Source: Desmodesmus armatus (taxonomy: Eukaryota > Chlorophyta > Chlorophyceae > Sphaeropleales > Scenedesmaceae). From it: DNA of 64,000 nt. This document shows positions 1-12,623 of the stretch, piece after piece; within the stretch, counting starts at the first letter, position 1; each line of letters opens with the position of its first letter. The translations under genes were made by a program, and so were the position numbers. The stretch is from positions 62,001 through 126,000 of the forward strand of contig VIIQ02000827.1 of assembly GCA_007449985.2 (NCBI GenBank), given 5' to 3'. The notes under the pieces are model-generated. The model was not told the origin of the DNA and ran no database searches. It was given only the letters and a program-made list of their open reading frames with translations.

Positions 1-2288
1 GCATGTCAGCCGTATACCGCCAGGGTTTAAACCAAATATGGCAGGGCCGCTAGTCCTGAAAGTTATAGCACAACCTTCAGCAACAGATTGACAGGCCGTG
101 CGGCGCCTTTGCAAAAAAACCGGGGATGCCAGGGCGTTAGAGGTCAGAATCGCAAGCTTCTGAAAAAGGGGTTGAGACACAGAGAGTGCACCCTGCTGAT
201 CCAAGGCATCAAGCATCCAAAGTTGTGACATTCCAAAGTTGGGTGTGCTTGCAGCACTGCAGCTGCTGTCTTCACTCTACCCTCTCAGGCTGCCTGACCG
301 CACGCCGAGCGCTTGGCGGCGAGCGTGAAGCCATGCAAGGCACCACACCACCCACCTTGTCCTGTAGGGGGGTACTCCGTGTCACCATATTCATAGATCC
401 AGTCTCCTAGGAACACAATGAAGTCCAGATCAACCACACGACTGGCCATGTCGTACACGTTGAAGTAACCCCAGCGCCAATTGGCACAGGACATCTGGAT
501 GAACCTGTTGCAGTGACAGGCCACGGAGGCTGTAGCAGCAATTGCCTACGCATTGCGGATGCGGACCAGCCAGTACTGCAGTAAGCATGCACAGGAGCTG
601 AGTGCCACTGCCCAACAGCTGCATGCTTGCATTCCTCACTGCAAGTCGCTACTAGTGACTGCATGCCGCAGCGTCAGCACTCCTGACAGTGGATAGAAGC
701 TGTTCAATGCACACTTGAATCTATTGCAATGTGACTGCGTCGCATGGAATCATGGCAGGACCAGTGACTGTCAGTCAGTGTTGCCTCGCCTCAGTGGCGC
801 AAGGCTGCTGTGAGTGGCGCGCACCTCAGTGTTGCATTGGATCCAGCAGCCGGTGCTGTCTTTGTTGTGCCCAGCAAGGACGAAAAGTTGCCTGGCGATG
901 GGGAGAAACACAGCCTGTTGATAGTGACGTCATTGGATGATATGCAGCTGGAGCCTACAGGTTCGCTGTGACAACTGTTGGCTCTGTGGCGTTGCACTGC
1001 ACTGCAATACACGGCTCATCCAAAGATGATGCAATCCACCCGTAGCTTGCCTGGAGTGCAGCATCGTCACGACGCGGTAGCGGCTACCGTGCAGCTGTGT
1101 GCCTTCTTGCAGCTAGAACCCGTATGTCATAGGCTCTCAGAACCTGAGCTGAGCCTAGACCGGGGCAGACCTGCCATCGACATGGGTTGGATACGCATCT
1201 CAAATAAGGAGGGGTGGCGGGAACCACCATCGAGGGATTACCTGCGGTGAAGTAGTAGTAGTATCGTGTTGCCGGCTGCAGGCCCGTCACCTCCACCTTG
1301 ACGGTGAAGTCACTTTTGGAAGATGCAGTGCTGCTGCCTTGCAGCCTGCAGCACGCGACACAGTGGCACTAGGTGCAATGGGCGTGCTACGCCGATCACC
1401 GGTTGATCAATGCACGGTGGATCAATGCACGACGTCAATGTCAATGTCAGAAGCTCAACCACATCAGCAGCTGGCAAACGTGCAGGCGGCCTGAGACATG
1501 AGGCACATTCCCTGAAGGGGGCAAATTTGGCAGTACTGCCATGGTGAGTGTTTTCTGAGTCTGTGGTGGGTCCCACATGCAGCAGCAGGTCGAGGTGCAA
1601 CTACTACTTGCACATGCACTGCATTTGGCAAATTGACAGTGCAACTTGAAAAGGCAGCATGCATACCGCATCTGATCTGAGCGTCCAGCTACTGACCCTT
1701 CTGCTGAGGTACCACCGCCAGCATCCGGGGGGTTGGTGGACATGTGCCAAGTCAAGGGCACGGAGCTCCTGCTGTTTTCAGGGGTGAAGCGGGTCCAGAT
1801 GATGACGCTGTCTGGCCTGCAAACACACCCAATAAGACATCGCTACAAGGCTTGGAGGCAGTTACATGCGCATTTGTGTGAGTGGAGGGCACAGCCCAAA
1901 ATCGTTGTAAGCACGATTCTGCGCAGGGTTCAATGTCAGGTTGTGACAAACTTGCCCAACAACCTTGAACCGCTGCAGCCTCAGACACCGGTGTCTGAGG
2001 TACCTCAGAATGAAGTATGCCTGCATGCAATGAATGCAGTGCAACGGTGCAGCCCCACCGTGGGTCTCCGCTGGCCACGCCATGCAGGAAGCCAGCACAC
2101 CCGGACCCATTTCGTGAAGAAGAAGCAGTATCTTGAGCACCTGAGGGAAGACAGAGCTGGTTTGACTCATGTTGCTGAGAACGATCGACGGAGAAGCTGC
2201 CCAGGGGTTTGCCATGTCATACTGCACCTGTTGGCACTGCCAGCAGCACAACACCAGCCAGCACCGTGGACAGCAGCAGCGCATTCAT
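1..2288 (-). CDS. PhoD-type alkaline phosphatase/phosphodiesterase, copy 1 (5' part, runs off left edge)
   Basis: Secreted metal-dependent phosphoesterase of the PhoD family, expected to release phosphate from organic esters outside the cell. Six exons are visible on the minus strand: 2228-2288, 2059-2140, 1697-1816, 1242-1345, 825-891 and 356-504. The start at 2288 opens a short hydrophobic signal peptide. Later exons carry the family motifs HGVASGDP, VIIWTRFTP, TRYYYYF, and SCANWRWGYFNVY followed by FIVFLGDWIYEYG, which hold the metal-binding Cys and Asp. Exon sizes equal those of the complete copy at 55303-63142 or differ by whole codons (61/58, 82/79, 120/120, 104/110, 67/67, 149/149). 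Positions 1-355 are intron; the exon that follows in copy 2 is absent, so the 3' half lies outside the window. No frame break is seen. Confidence 0.85.
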
Positions 2289-2795
2289 CGCTGTGTTTCT
2301 AAGGATGCTGTGTTGCTACGATGCCAAATGAGTTCATCGCCAGCTCGATCAGCCGTTTGCGCAGGGCACTTGAAGGGCGGCGCAATCTCGGCAACCGTCG
2401 GCAACGTTTACCGATACCTCGGCAACCTTGGAAAGTTCGCAGACAAGACAAGACCGGCCTGCGTTGTGATTAGTGGGCGAAGCAAGATGCGCAAAAGAAG
2501 ACAAGTGAGCGATTTATAATGTGTGTTTTTCCTGCATTCAGCGTGCCTAAGGCCAGGACTCTGCCTTCAGGATTTGTTTGAAATGGCAACAAGCTGAAGT
2601 TGAGAATAAATTGGATACAGCCAGTGATGACTGGTATCTACCTTCGTTGTGCTGCTGACGTGGCGTCGATGAGTAATGTTTCACAACTGCCAGGAGCCAC
2701 TCTTGCTAGGATCGGCCTCGCCCAACGCACGTAGCACAACTGGGCGATGTGCCAAACAGCCGGCTGGCTTATTCTTGCGTCCAGCTCTACGTCCA
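2289..2795. other. Intergenic region between divergent PhoD copy 1 and BTB gene
   Basis: About 500 bases between two genes read away from each other, so it should hold both promoters. Around 2390-2440 there are several near copies of the string CGGCAACC. No clear TATA box or coding exon is seen. The BTB reading frame stays open upstream to an ATG at 2676, so part of this stretch may be transcribed leader. Confidence 0.4.
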
Positions 2796-4076
2796 ATGGC
2801 GCACAAAGAACAGCCTGCGCTCAAAAAGCAAAAATGCAACTTGGACATGTTTGACAGCAGCGACTTCAGTGACGCAGCAGCAGTGCGTGCGCTCGCTGCT
2901 GCAGGCGAGCGCCTGGTATGCCTGCAGTTTCCTGAGGGTCTTGGTTCGCTCTACTGCCACAGCTTTGCGCTGTCTTCCAACTCTTCCGTCCTGCGCAACG
3001 TTCTGGAAGACACTCAGCAGCAGGATCAGCAGCAGGGTGGGCTGTGCACCATCCCCCTGGCAGGTGATAGCGACAACAGCGTATGGAAGCTTGCCCTTGG
3101 CCTGATCTACCGCCTCAAGGGTGCCACAATCACACTGGACAATGCACAGGCGCTGATGCTGCTCGCTGACAAGTGGGACCTGCCATGCATTTCAGGTCAG
3201 TGAGTGTGTCGCTGTGGCACCTGCCAGTTCAACGCAGGTGTAGCAATGCTCAACATTGGCATGGCCCAGGTGTGTGCCGGGCCGGATTTGACTACACCAT
3301 GTTTTCTCTGGCATTGTTGGGTCCAACCAAGCGCAGGGCCTGTGGCGCATGGGTTGCATTGGTCATCTCACATCACGTTGGGGTGCTGATTTCTATTCGA
3401 TAGATTTGAACTTCAAATACCGGGTATCCCTTGCAGCCTTACAGCAACAAGGCTCACACGTTGCATAGTGACACCACTCAGTGTGCCTGAGTCAGGCCGG
3501 CCTCAGTGGTTTGTAGAGCGGGCAGATCTGAAACCATGCTGACATGTGCTTTAGAAGCCGCATTGTGCGCCTGGCAACATTGAGTGCCCCGTGCTTGTTG
3601 TGCTGGCGATGTGCTTGCTGCTTGCAGCTGAGGTTGAGAGGTTTTTGATGAGCAAGGACGTTCCAGCAGCTGACAGCAGGTTCAGCAGCCACCTCACCCC
3701 CTCAACAGTCGGCAGCTGGCTGACAGTTTTCAGCAAGTGTGGCTTTGAGCACCAGGCGCAGATGTGCATTGACTACATCTTGGGCCAGGAGACCCAGGTG
3801 GACATCGACATGGCCAGCCTCCGGCCCATCCATGCCAACATGCTGCTCATATCTATGCAGCGCAAGCTCTGCAAAGCCAACAGCGACATCAGACAGTCCA
3901 GCAGCAGGATCAGGAATGCCAAAAGCCAAAGGGACAAGGTGGCGCAGCACTATGGGACCCGCTTGGAGATGTATACCTGCTCTTCATGCAGCAGACGCTG
4001 GATAGCTGGCTTTGTTGTCAACTGTTGCACCAAGATGAAACAATCAAAAGTAGTGGTGTCCCTTGACCATATCTGA
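2796..4076 (+). CDS. BTB/POZ domain protein
   Basis: Two exons, 2796-3195 and 3628-4076, give 282 residues; phases match across a GT-AG intron. Residues about 40-135 fit the BTB fold: CHSFALSSNSSVLRNVLED is the usual 'hk-x-LaarS-x-vFr-ml' strand and helix, followed by an LALGLIYRLKG helix and a LMLLADKWDLPCIS helix. BTB domains dimerise and often bind Cullin-3 as substrate adaptors for ubiquitin ligases; that role here is inference. The second exon is helical and ends with MYTCSSCSRRW and a later CC pair, which might bind zinc. No Kelch, MATH or NPH3 domain is visible. The start at 2796 is preferred because the residues upstream of it look unlike protein; an in-frame ATG at 2676 is possible. 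Confidence 0.7.
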
Positions 4077-5438
4077 GTGGGGGCAAGGTTCTGTTGTGTG
4101 TGGCACAGCTGTTGATGTTGTAAAGTACAGTCTGGAACACTGTACGCCAAAAAGGCATTGGGTGTGTGCAAGTGGATGGACTCAAGCACAGTGACATGCC
4201 AAGTCGATGTTGTAATTACAGTCTGAAACATCACATATGTGGCATCCCGCACACCCACATGAGTGTCACATGACACCTGACCAATGACACCTACACGCAA
4301 TACCTTCAAGAAAGCATTAATCCTGCAGTGAATTGACAGTGCGCCAAGACAACAGCACGCTTAGGCTCATCGCACTTGGAAGGCACTTGAACAATAGACT
4401 CCAGGGTCCAGACTTTGCATCACGCTCTGATACCGGGCCAAGTGGACACATATCGCTACTGTTGACCAGCAAAGTGTACAGCGCTGCACAAAAGTGCTGT
4501 CAGACAGTCGCCACAGCACATTCACCACGCGCAGCACATTGCACACTTGGCCAAAGGGTCACATGGAAGGAAAGCACTCAACTGTGTTGCCAGCATGGGC
4601 AAATCCCAATCACGGCCACGCCGAGGGCTACGCTGTTCACACTCGACCAAGCTGTAGGCAACATCACAAAAAGCCAGCAACCGCAGGCCTGCCACATGGC
4701 GACAAGTGGATGAAACACGCCCCCATAGCAGGCGCCATACAAGGGAACAGGCCCTGCGGCAGGAACACGATCACAGAACAGTGCCAGCTGAGCTGAGTAT
4801 TGCAGCAGCCATACATCGTCAAGGCAGACTGCCCTGCACTATACAGAAACCAGTCACGGCATGTCAACTAGTCACATCATGTCAACACCACCCTTCCGTC
4901 ACTGACAAAACTGATGGCCCTGCTAAGCCCGTCCATGCTGTGAAGCCGCCTGCAAGTCAAGACAGCTCACATCCACTCCTTGTGCTGCAATCCAGAAGGA
5001 CACCAGGCACTGTCACTCCAACAAAATGCCAGTCAGTCAGGAGCACCTCCAGAATCCAAGGACAAAAGCACCAGGCCACAGGACCCATTCTGGGGGTGTG
5101 CACTAAGTAATAAGAGCATCTGATCTGAACATGGCAGATTCAGATCATATGTACATGTGAAATTGCATCAGGTCAAGGGCTGGTGGTAGCACAACCAACG
5201 GCCCTGTAAAGTAACGCCAACAGCCCTTGGAACTGAAGGTTCTCTGCCAGCCCAGAGCACACAGCCGCATCACAGCAGCTGCAACCCTTCACATGCACCA
5301 GTCCACGTGCAGGCCCATTCACTCAGGGTGACATACACTTTGTCATGTTGAGATCACCTCAACGGACCAGGGCCCTAAGTGGGTGCAATGCTGCCATGCT
5401 CCCGGTCCATGCAGCCTGCTACCTGAGGTAACAACCCA

Positions 5439-5485
5439 GGGTTCAGGGGTTTAGGGGTTGATTTAGGGGCCTAAACCCTGAACCC
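5439..5485. repeat. Telomere-like inverted repeat
   Basis: GGGTTCAGGGGTTTAGG on the left is answered by CCTAAACCCTGAACCC on the right, about 14 bases apart. The arms pair with one bulged G. The units resemble plant TTTAGGG telomere repeats mixed with TTCAGGG, as in degenerate interstitial telomeric sequence. Confidence 0.6.
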
Positions 5486-6185
5486 TACATGGCACACCTG
5501 GCCACATGGCAGATTCAGTGCCAGCACAACACGACGTCGACAGGTAACACATAGTTTGTGCACAGAACAGCAACAACAGAAACTCAAACCCCGCTTCAAC
5601 CTGCCAGGCCCATAGAGGCAAGAAATCCAATAGGTCGGGGCGGATGCATCCCATGCACTTTCAAGGCCATGCCGCCAAGCCTCTTCAGATGTAGCAACCC
5701 ACCAGCTGTAACCGTCACTGCGAGTCACAACAGCAGTTGATTGGTCAAAAGATATGACAAAATGCAGAGCAACGTCCTCCTCTGCCCCTTTCCCGCAGTT
5801 GCACAGCGTGCCATATGTGTACGTAGTGTGAAGCCTGAACAGCGTGTCATGAGATAAGTCAGGTTTGAAGCCTGAACAAACACATTGAAGCAAGCTTGCA
5901 GTTGCCACAGCTGCAGGCGCAGGGCCCAACATGCACCAGTTTCAGAACCAGGCAGCTCAACCCGCTTCTGTTGATCAGCGACCGCGCTTGGGTGCTGACT
6001 GAAAGCTGAGTGGTACGCATAAGATAGCGTATGTAAGAGATGCACACAAGCCCAACCCCCATCCACTATATGTCTGGACATACCAACACACGCTAGCATG
6101 CATCCCATGCATGCCAACTCTCAACACCATACATGTCACCACACACATATGTATATACACAATGGTTGCAAAGCGCAAACCAAGT

Positions 6186-6235
6186 TCGGTGGTTGCCGTA
6201 CAGCCGCCAGTCGGTGGTTGCCGTACAGCCGCCAG
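6186..6235. repeat. 25-bp perfect tandem duplication
   Basis: Two adjacent identical 25-base units beginning TCGGTGGTTGCCG, in the 3' flank of the U-box gene. A simple recent duplication. Confidence 0.8.
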
Positions 6236-6487
6236 TCAAACTCTCTCTGACAAATGGTCCTGCCATCTATGTAACATCTGGCGGGCAGCAGTGCTCTTCA
6301 GCTGCAGGCCGGCCGGGATTTTACCCCGCACATGCAATTGCAAAGTTGTGGCCCCCACACATGATTGTACCTCTCACAGGCACACCTCACACATAGTTGT
6401 ACCTCACACCTCACACTTGCCTCACACACACTTGCCGAGTAATACTCCATGCAGCGCTGCCACGATGTCAGCATGCTGCACAGACAG

Positions 6488-9400
6488 TCAGCATTTCTCG
6501 TCGTCATACACCTGCAGCGCACATAGGGCAACAGTGCAAGCAAGGCTGTCAGCACTAACGGCTTTGAGGAACGGCACAGGGCAACATGCAGTATCATGTG
6601 GCTATTACATGGCTTCTTACACCCCCCTTACGATGTTATGCCAAGCATCCATAGACATCGCCCACAGCAAGCCTACACACGAGTAAGACACCACAAAATG
6701 CCCCCTGGACGGCTCGACAATCGGCTTACCATGAAGTAACTGACAGCCTTCAGCTTTGTCAGCATCCTCGCTCCCAAGCCCTTCTTGGTCTTGCTGCCGT
6801 CACTCGATTGGTCCACACTTGACCTATCCGTGCTGGTCCTGTTGATGCCCCTGCTGCTGCCGCCTTCGCCTCGCTTACTCAGCTCTGGCGCTGATATTGC
6901 GCTGCGGTTGGGAACCGCCAGCGGAGGCTGCCTGGGCGGGACTGCAGGTGACGCTGAGGAGGCACGACCAGCCGCACTCAGAGTTGATGAGGTTTGGCGG
7001 GCGCCTGCGCTCGCGTCCGACGCATTGCTGGCACGCGGGGCCCCGACGGCTGCTCCTGCAGCAGAGGGAAAGCCGTACGAAGCCGCACCCGCAGCTTCTG
7101 GGTGGCTGTACTGACGCAGGGCATGTGGGCCGTGCATCAGCCCTGCTGCTGCATGCCCATGGTATGCTGCCTGGAGCTCGGATGCTGCCAGGCCCCTGGA
7201 GTCTCCAGCAGCGTCCAGTGGGAGGGAGCTGTCGTGATCGCTGGTGTGCTCGCTGGGGGCTTGAAGGGCCACATGTCCTCCTGCCTCTGCTCCTTGAGCC
7301 CACGCCTCGCTACTGCTCATGCTGCTGCGCCGCGGTGGGACGCCAGGATAGCCGTGTGTTGGCTGCTGCTGTTGCTGCTGCGTACGCATCAGCCGGTCCA
7401 TATGCTGCTGCAGGTATGCGCGGTCCTCCTGCTGCTGCCGCTCCTGCTGCATTTGCTGTTGCATCTGCAGCACGGCTTGTGCAGCCTGTGCATTGCTGTG
7501 CCGCCGTGCCATCTGATACTGCGTGTCACCCACCCTACTAAGCGCTGAATGGAGCTCTCCTAGCTGGAACGCCCCTTGCTGCCCACCTGCCGCCCCAGTG
7601 CTGTATCCGCCTGCTGCATTGTGACCGTCAGCAGCCGTGCTGTGGGATCTGCTCTGCACAGCAGCGGCAAAGGGGGATTGCAGGTGCTGCACGGCCTGCA
7701 TGCTATCTGGGTGCACATGGTGTGCGCGCAGCTGCTGCTGGTGCAGGCCAACGAAGCCCAGTTCGTCGTGTTGCTCTGAGATGCTGGGGTACATCGATGT
7801 GGACGCGCTGTTTTCAATCCCGATGCAGCTACCGAAGGGCCTGCCGCTGCTGAAGCTTGTGCTGCTGTTGCACAAGCTGCCTGTGCTCCAGCCACCTGCT
7901 AGCTGCGAGTCATCATGCACATCCCTGTTGATGGCAACAGCGGCTGCTGCAGCAGAAGCACTCGCTGTTTGAGTTGGCACGGCACGAACAGCGCTGTAAG
8001 CTGCGCTGTGCCTTTGGTCGGCGGCAGCGTCAGTGTCTGCGGGCTGTGCCTGCTGCTGCTTTAGGAGCCACTCACGCACAAACTTCCTGACCAGCACGTT
8101 GGGCACCAGCAGGGGTGTGGCGATGTCAATGCCTGCGGCAGATGTACACAAAGCAGATGCACATATAGGCAAAATCACCCGTGGAAACACCTGGAATTGA
8201 CTGGAATTGTGGTCTGCCTCTCTGGAAACCTATACCAGACTCCAGTGGAACACGTCTCCACTGGTCAGCACATCATGATGCTGTGTGAGGGCGCACACCA
8301 ACTTACTGCAGCGATCGTGGCAGCCTGCTGGGGTACCTGGTGTGCTTGGGTGGGTGGGTGCAGATGATGTGCATGGCCAAAAGGGATGACGAAACGAGGA
8401 TAGCACTATCCAATTTGCTGAGGAGACTTCGCCACCTGGCAGACATGTAGTAGAAGCAGCAGCTAGAAAGAATGTTTGAACCCAGGACCTCAGGACCGGA
8501 AGGAAGTCCAAGCAGGAAGGAAGAAGAAAGGAAGAAGGAAGAACAACCCACAAACACATCCTAGTAGGATGACCTATGTGGGATGTTGTAGGACTCGCTA
8601 AAACCACATGCGTGTCACACGCATGATAGGCTATCATGTATCCTTACTGTTCAACACACCTGTGACAGGGTCCTTCAGGTTGCCCCTGTCCAACCATTCC
8701 TGTATAGCCGCACGGTCATACGTCTGGGAGCTGTCGACAAGCATGACCGGGTCCACCATCAGTTGCCGCGTGATGGGGCAGCAGAGGTCTGCAGGTGGGG
8801 GCGTCCCCTCGTCCTGCACATGGGGCGCAAGCTCAGGCTCCATGGCAGTTATGGCCTGGCAACAGAGACAAGGGCGGCGTGGGCAGTACTGTAGAATGTT
8901 TGGGAAGCTTACGATCTAGTCGCAGTGACTGTGTGGGGGAACGGACAAAAGCATGGGGCAGGGCAGGTGCATAGGATCACGAAGCAAAACCACGCAGCCG
9001 CCAACATGGCAGTCAAACATCAGATGACCCACACGCCCGCCACAACAGCAGGATTCTGCCAACACGGCACTAGGCTCAGAGCCAACACACTGGCCCCTGC
9101 ACAGATCAAGCTGAGCGCAAGCGCTATTCAATTCACCAGCACCGCTGTTCCCCATGACCTGCGTCTGTCACAGCCGCTCCTGATTAACCGCATAATACAA
9201 TACAAGGCACTGCATGACCGACGGCACTGTGAGCACCTGGCACTCACCAGGATGATCTGCGACAGATATGCATCCTCGTTGCTGCGCTTCTCATGCTTGG
9301 CGCGATCTAGCTCGCTCTGCAAGTCGGCAACCTCCAGCTCGAGTAGGGTGCGATCCACCCCCATGATATAACCTGGATTTTGGAGGGAAAGGTGTGTGGA

Positions 9401-12400
9401 AATGAAGCTCAGGTTTGGCGCCAGCCCATGCATCTTCAGGCAGGAAGATGCTAGGATCAAGGAGGGAAGAGGTTCAGGCAAATCAGGCTGAGACACTGCG
9501 CCAATGCGGGGTAAATGCAGGACGTGTCAGATGTGTGACACTGTGTGTGACAAAGCACAACAGATACCTTGAATTCCTTCAAGTTCAACGATACCAACAG
9601 ATAGAGATACCACAGGTACCGACAGATACAGATACTGTCAAGTTCCAGCTGTCAGGAGGCGGCTGTTGGGAAGCCCACCAGTACTTCGAGATAGTGCGGC
9701 ACACTATACCCTCACCTGCCACTGGGGGCCCAACTGCATCTGAAGAGTCACCGCTGTCTGTCTGCAGCAAGCGCAGCACCTACAGGAAGCCATACAGACA
9801 TCAAACAAGCAGCACCATGCAGATTGTTGCTTACAGGGCCTGCAGGTGTATTCCCCACCATCATGCATGTGGAATGCGAAGAGGAGGGCGTAGCGTGCGG
9901 TTTGCAGTGCAAAACATGCACAAGATGACTTCTTCTGTCCAAAGACTAACTAAGTTGCCCTCAGAGTGCGAAACTCAAATCCATCTCAAGTATCTAGCGT
10001 CATGTACATTATGAATCCCAACCGCTTGCAGCATGGGGGTTAGTCAACACCTCGACATACAACCCAAGCAGTAACAACATGCACCCACACACCTGCTCCA
10101 ACATCTCCTGTGTCTTGCTAGCATCCACCCTGCTCTGGTCAATCAGCCGCTTCAGAGCTGCAGACTGCTGCTCTGCTGCACTGACCGCTGCAAAAGTTGC
10201 TGCACGTATCTCAGCCTGCAATTTCTCCAAGTTCGCCTGCAGCAGACAAAAGTTGCAAACATTAACATGTTGAGGTTGCTTGACACAGCATCCCACTTTT
10301 GATGTTTTTTTTATCTGAAGTGGAACCTCACTACAGGTAGAAGATGTGGTGTGAGACTGCGCACCTGCTGTGCACCAGACCTTCACTACGACACCCTGTG
10401 AAGTACACCGCCGTTGCCCAACAGCACAAGCAGTACAGCTGGCTAGCAGCAGATGAACAAGGTTTAGAAAGCATGCGTTCGACTGGATGAAGCCTGCTGA
10501 AGTGGTTTGGCTCCTGCTGGATGGGCTGAAGTGCACAGGATCTTTCTAACTCAGTGGGATCCGTCAGCAACTATACTATTCAACGGCTTAATCACTGCCC
10601 CTGTAGGCTGGACTTTTATAGGCACTCACCAGTCTTTGTTCAGCGACCTTTGCCTTCTGGATGGGGATCAGCTGCAGTGCCAAATGTAGTCTCTGTGCGA
10701 TGGCATTCAGGCGCAGGTTCAGGTCATCTGCAGGCGCAACCGGGTGGCAGCGTGAGGGCTTAGGTGCCAAAACCCCAAACCCTACAACCCAAACCCCAAC
10801 CCTAGAGCATGTGAGCCGGGAGCTGCATGTGCTGATCACAAGCAGCAGTGCTGCACAAGTGCAGTGGGGCAGAGGGTCAGGTCATCTGCAGGTGCAGATC
10901 CAGTGCATGGTCACAGCGGTGGCCGATATGCCACTGAAGCTGCAGTGGGGTGTGTGCACAGCTGCTGAAACAGCTCAAAGTCAAGGAGCAGCTGTAGCAC
11001 TGTAGCAACAGGCCTGCACTACTGCTGCTGCATGCTGGCGGAGCTACTAACTTCCTTCAATTATCTTGAGTAGTCACATACCTGCGTTGATCATGCTCCT
11101 GATGAAGCCAATCTTCCCGCACAACTCAAACACTACAGCGGCAAGGAGCAGGTAACACACATACAGACAAGTGAGGAGGAGTGAGGAACTTCCTCGGGAA
11201 CTTCCTCAGGAGGAGTGAGGAACCTCCTCCAGTGAGTGTGGGGGTTGGGGGGGGGGGGCATGTGTACTCTTTGGTACGCTATTGGCAGATGTTTTGCGAT
11301 GCCCACAAACTTGGCCCCCACTACCCGCTGCTGCCGTTGCTGTTACTGTTGTCACAGCAGGCTGTCCATCGCTGCCAGAGCCATCACTGCTGCTGCCGCC
11401 GCCGCCGTCAGCAGCAGGAGGTGCTGCTGCTGCTGCTGCTGTGGCCACCAACAGATGCTGCTGCAGATTGCTGAGCTGGGCCTGACAGCAGCTGCTGCTG
11501 CTGCTGCTGCTTCACCCCTATCATCCTCCTGGACTCCTGTGCATCCTGCTGAGAGTCCCCAGCACTGATGTCAATATGCCTGATGTCCATTGCAGAACCA
11601 TGGTTTGCTACAGGCGCACAAGTTGAAGTGCTGTTGCACTTGGACATGCTGGAATAGCATGTTGTGGTGCACAACTCACCGTCTGCTACCTCCAGCAGGG
11701 ATGCGTGTAGTGCCTGCATGCAAAACATGCCAACATAGAACAGCTCAGCATATGCACAGGACTGCTCAGCTCAGCACAGCACAGCACAGCCTGGAGTCGT
11801 TTGCTATACTCCGCTCTGCCCTGCCTTGACTCTACAGAGCTCTGCTTTGCTCCGCTCTGCTCTGTGCTGCGCTGCCCCGGCCTGCTCTGCTCTGCGCTCC
11901 CGTGCCCTGTGCTGTGCTGTGCTATGCTGTGCTGCCCTACTCTGCCTCTGCCCAGCACATGCACTGGCCTGGACAGATCGTCACTATGTCCGATCCAGGT
12001 AAGCCCCTCCGTTACCAGCCTGGCCCCCCAAGTCCCAATAATATGCCACCTGGTGGGCCCATGTGCCATCAGTGACTGAATCCGGTTGTGTGTTTGGAGA
12101 GGGGGGGGGGGGGGGAGGTGTAGGCACTTGTGGGACTTGTCCCACTAACTGAGGTGCTGACACTACCCCAGGCTGCTGCGTGTGTGCTGAGGCTGGATGA
12201 CGCCATAGCACTGGCTGTTGCTGGTGGGCGAAGCAGCAGCGTATGCTTACAGAGAAGGCTGCCTGCCAGCCAGGTCCTGTCATGTCTGTCTCATCCTCAG
12301 TCTGCATGATGAAAGCCTCGATCTTGCGGACAAACTGTGCAAGCTTTTCACAGTCCTCGCGAAACCTGCAGTGCAAACAGCAACACTCCCCAACATGGGC

Positions 12401-12623
12401 TTTCAACGACTGGCTGGAATGTCAGCAGCACCCCAACCCTTTCTGCAACCTGTGCACTGTGCACCGCTGCCGTCATGTCAGAAAGAAGTTTGTGCTATAT
12501 GAGGATGTACTTGATTGTCACCACTGCTTCTCACCTCTTCACCCTGTTGAAGGCCACATAGATCACACTGCAGGCGTGAAGCAGTGCTACTCCCCCGGAC
12601 ACAAAGAAGCTGGGAGGGACCAT
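6488..12623 (-). CDS. U-box protein with N-terminal MLKL/HeLo-like helical domain, copy 1
   Basis: Ten exons (minus strand): 12535-12623, 12251-12365, 11680-11713, 11082-11132, 10630-10727, 10093-10236, 9248-9433, 8660-8855, 6730-8132 and 6488-6511; about 779 residues, phases consistent. Residues 1-130 are helical: a hydrophobic start MVPPSFFVSGGVALLHACS, then FREDCEKLAQFVRKIEAF and NLRLNAIAQRLHLALQL. The heptad pattern resembles the four-helix N-domain of MLKL and HeLo proteins. Residues 130-240 look coiled-coil (LKRLIDQSRVDASKTQEML). The U-box (about 262-330) has LCCPITRQLMVDPVMLVDS, TYDRAAIQEWLDRG, and LVPNVLVRKFVREW in the next exon, so E2-binding ubiquitin ligase activity is expected. 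A long Gln/Ala/Ser-rich tail follows. The least certain boundary is the 5' end of exon 7 (9433). The paralogue is at 32249-37721. Confidence 0.75.
10769..10804. repeat. Degenerate interstitial telomere motif in intron 4
   Basis: A run of AACCCC / AACCCTA units inside an intron of the U-box gene, related to CCCTAAA telomere repeats but degenerate. Confidence 0.5.

Larger units (their letters stand above)
4077..6487. other. Intergenic region, no recognised gene
   Basis: About 2.4 kb between the BTB stop and the last exon of the U-box gene, both of which end here, so it holds two convergent 3' flanks. Open frames of 60-190 codons occur on both strands but none shows a family motif or a convincing splice pattern. 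It holds a telomere-like hairpin (5439-5485) and a 25-bp tandem repeat (6186-6235), listed separately. Confidence 0.5.

Noticed and set aside
9415..10014. 199-codon plus-strand frame inside U-box copy 1
   Set aside because: Lies over an intron and antisense to exon 7; no family resemblance.
11750..11945. Pyrimidine-rich CTCTG/CAGCA low-complexity tract
   Set aside because: Inside an intron of U-box copy 1; simple-sequence slippage explains it.
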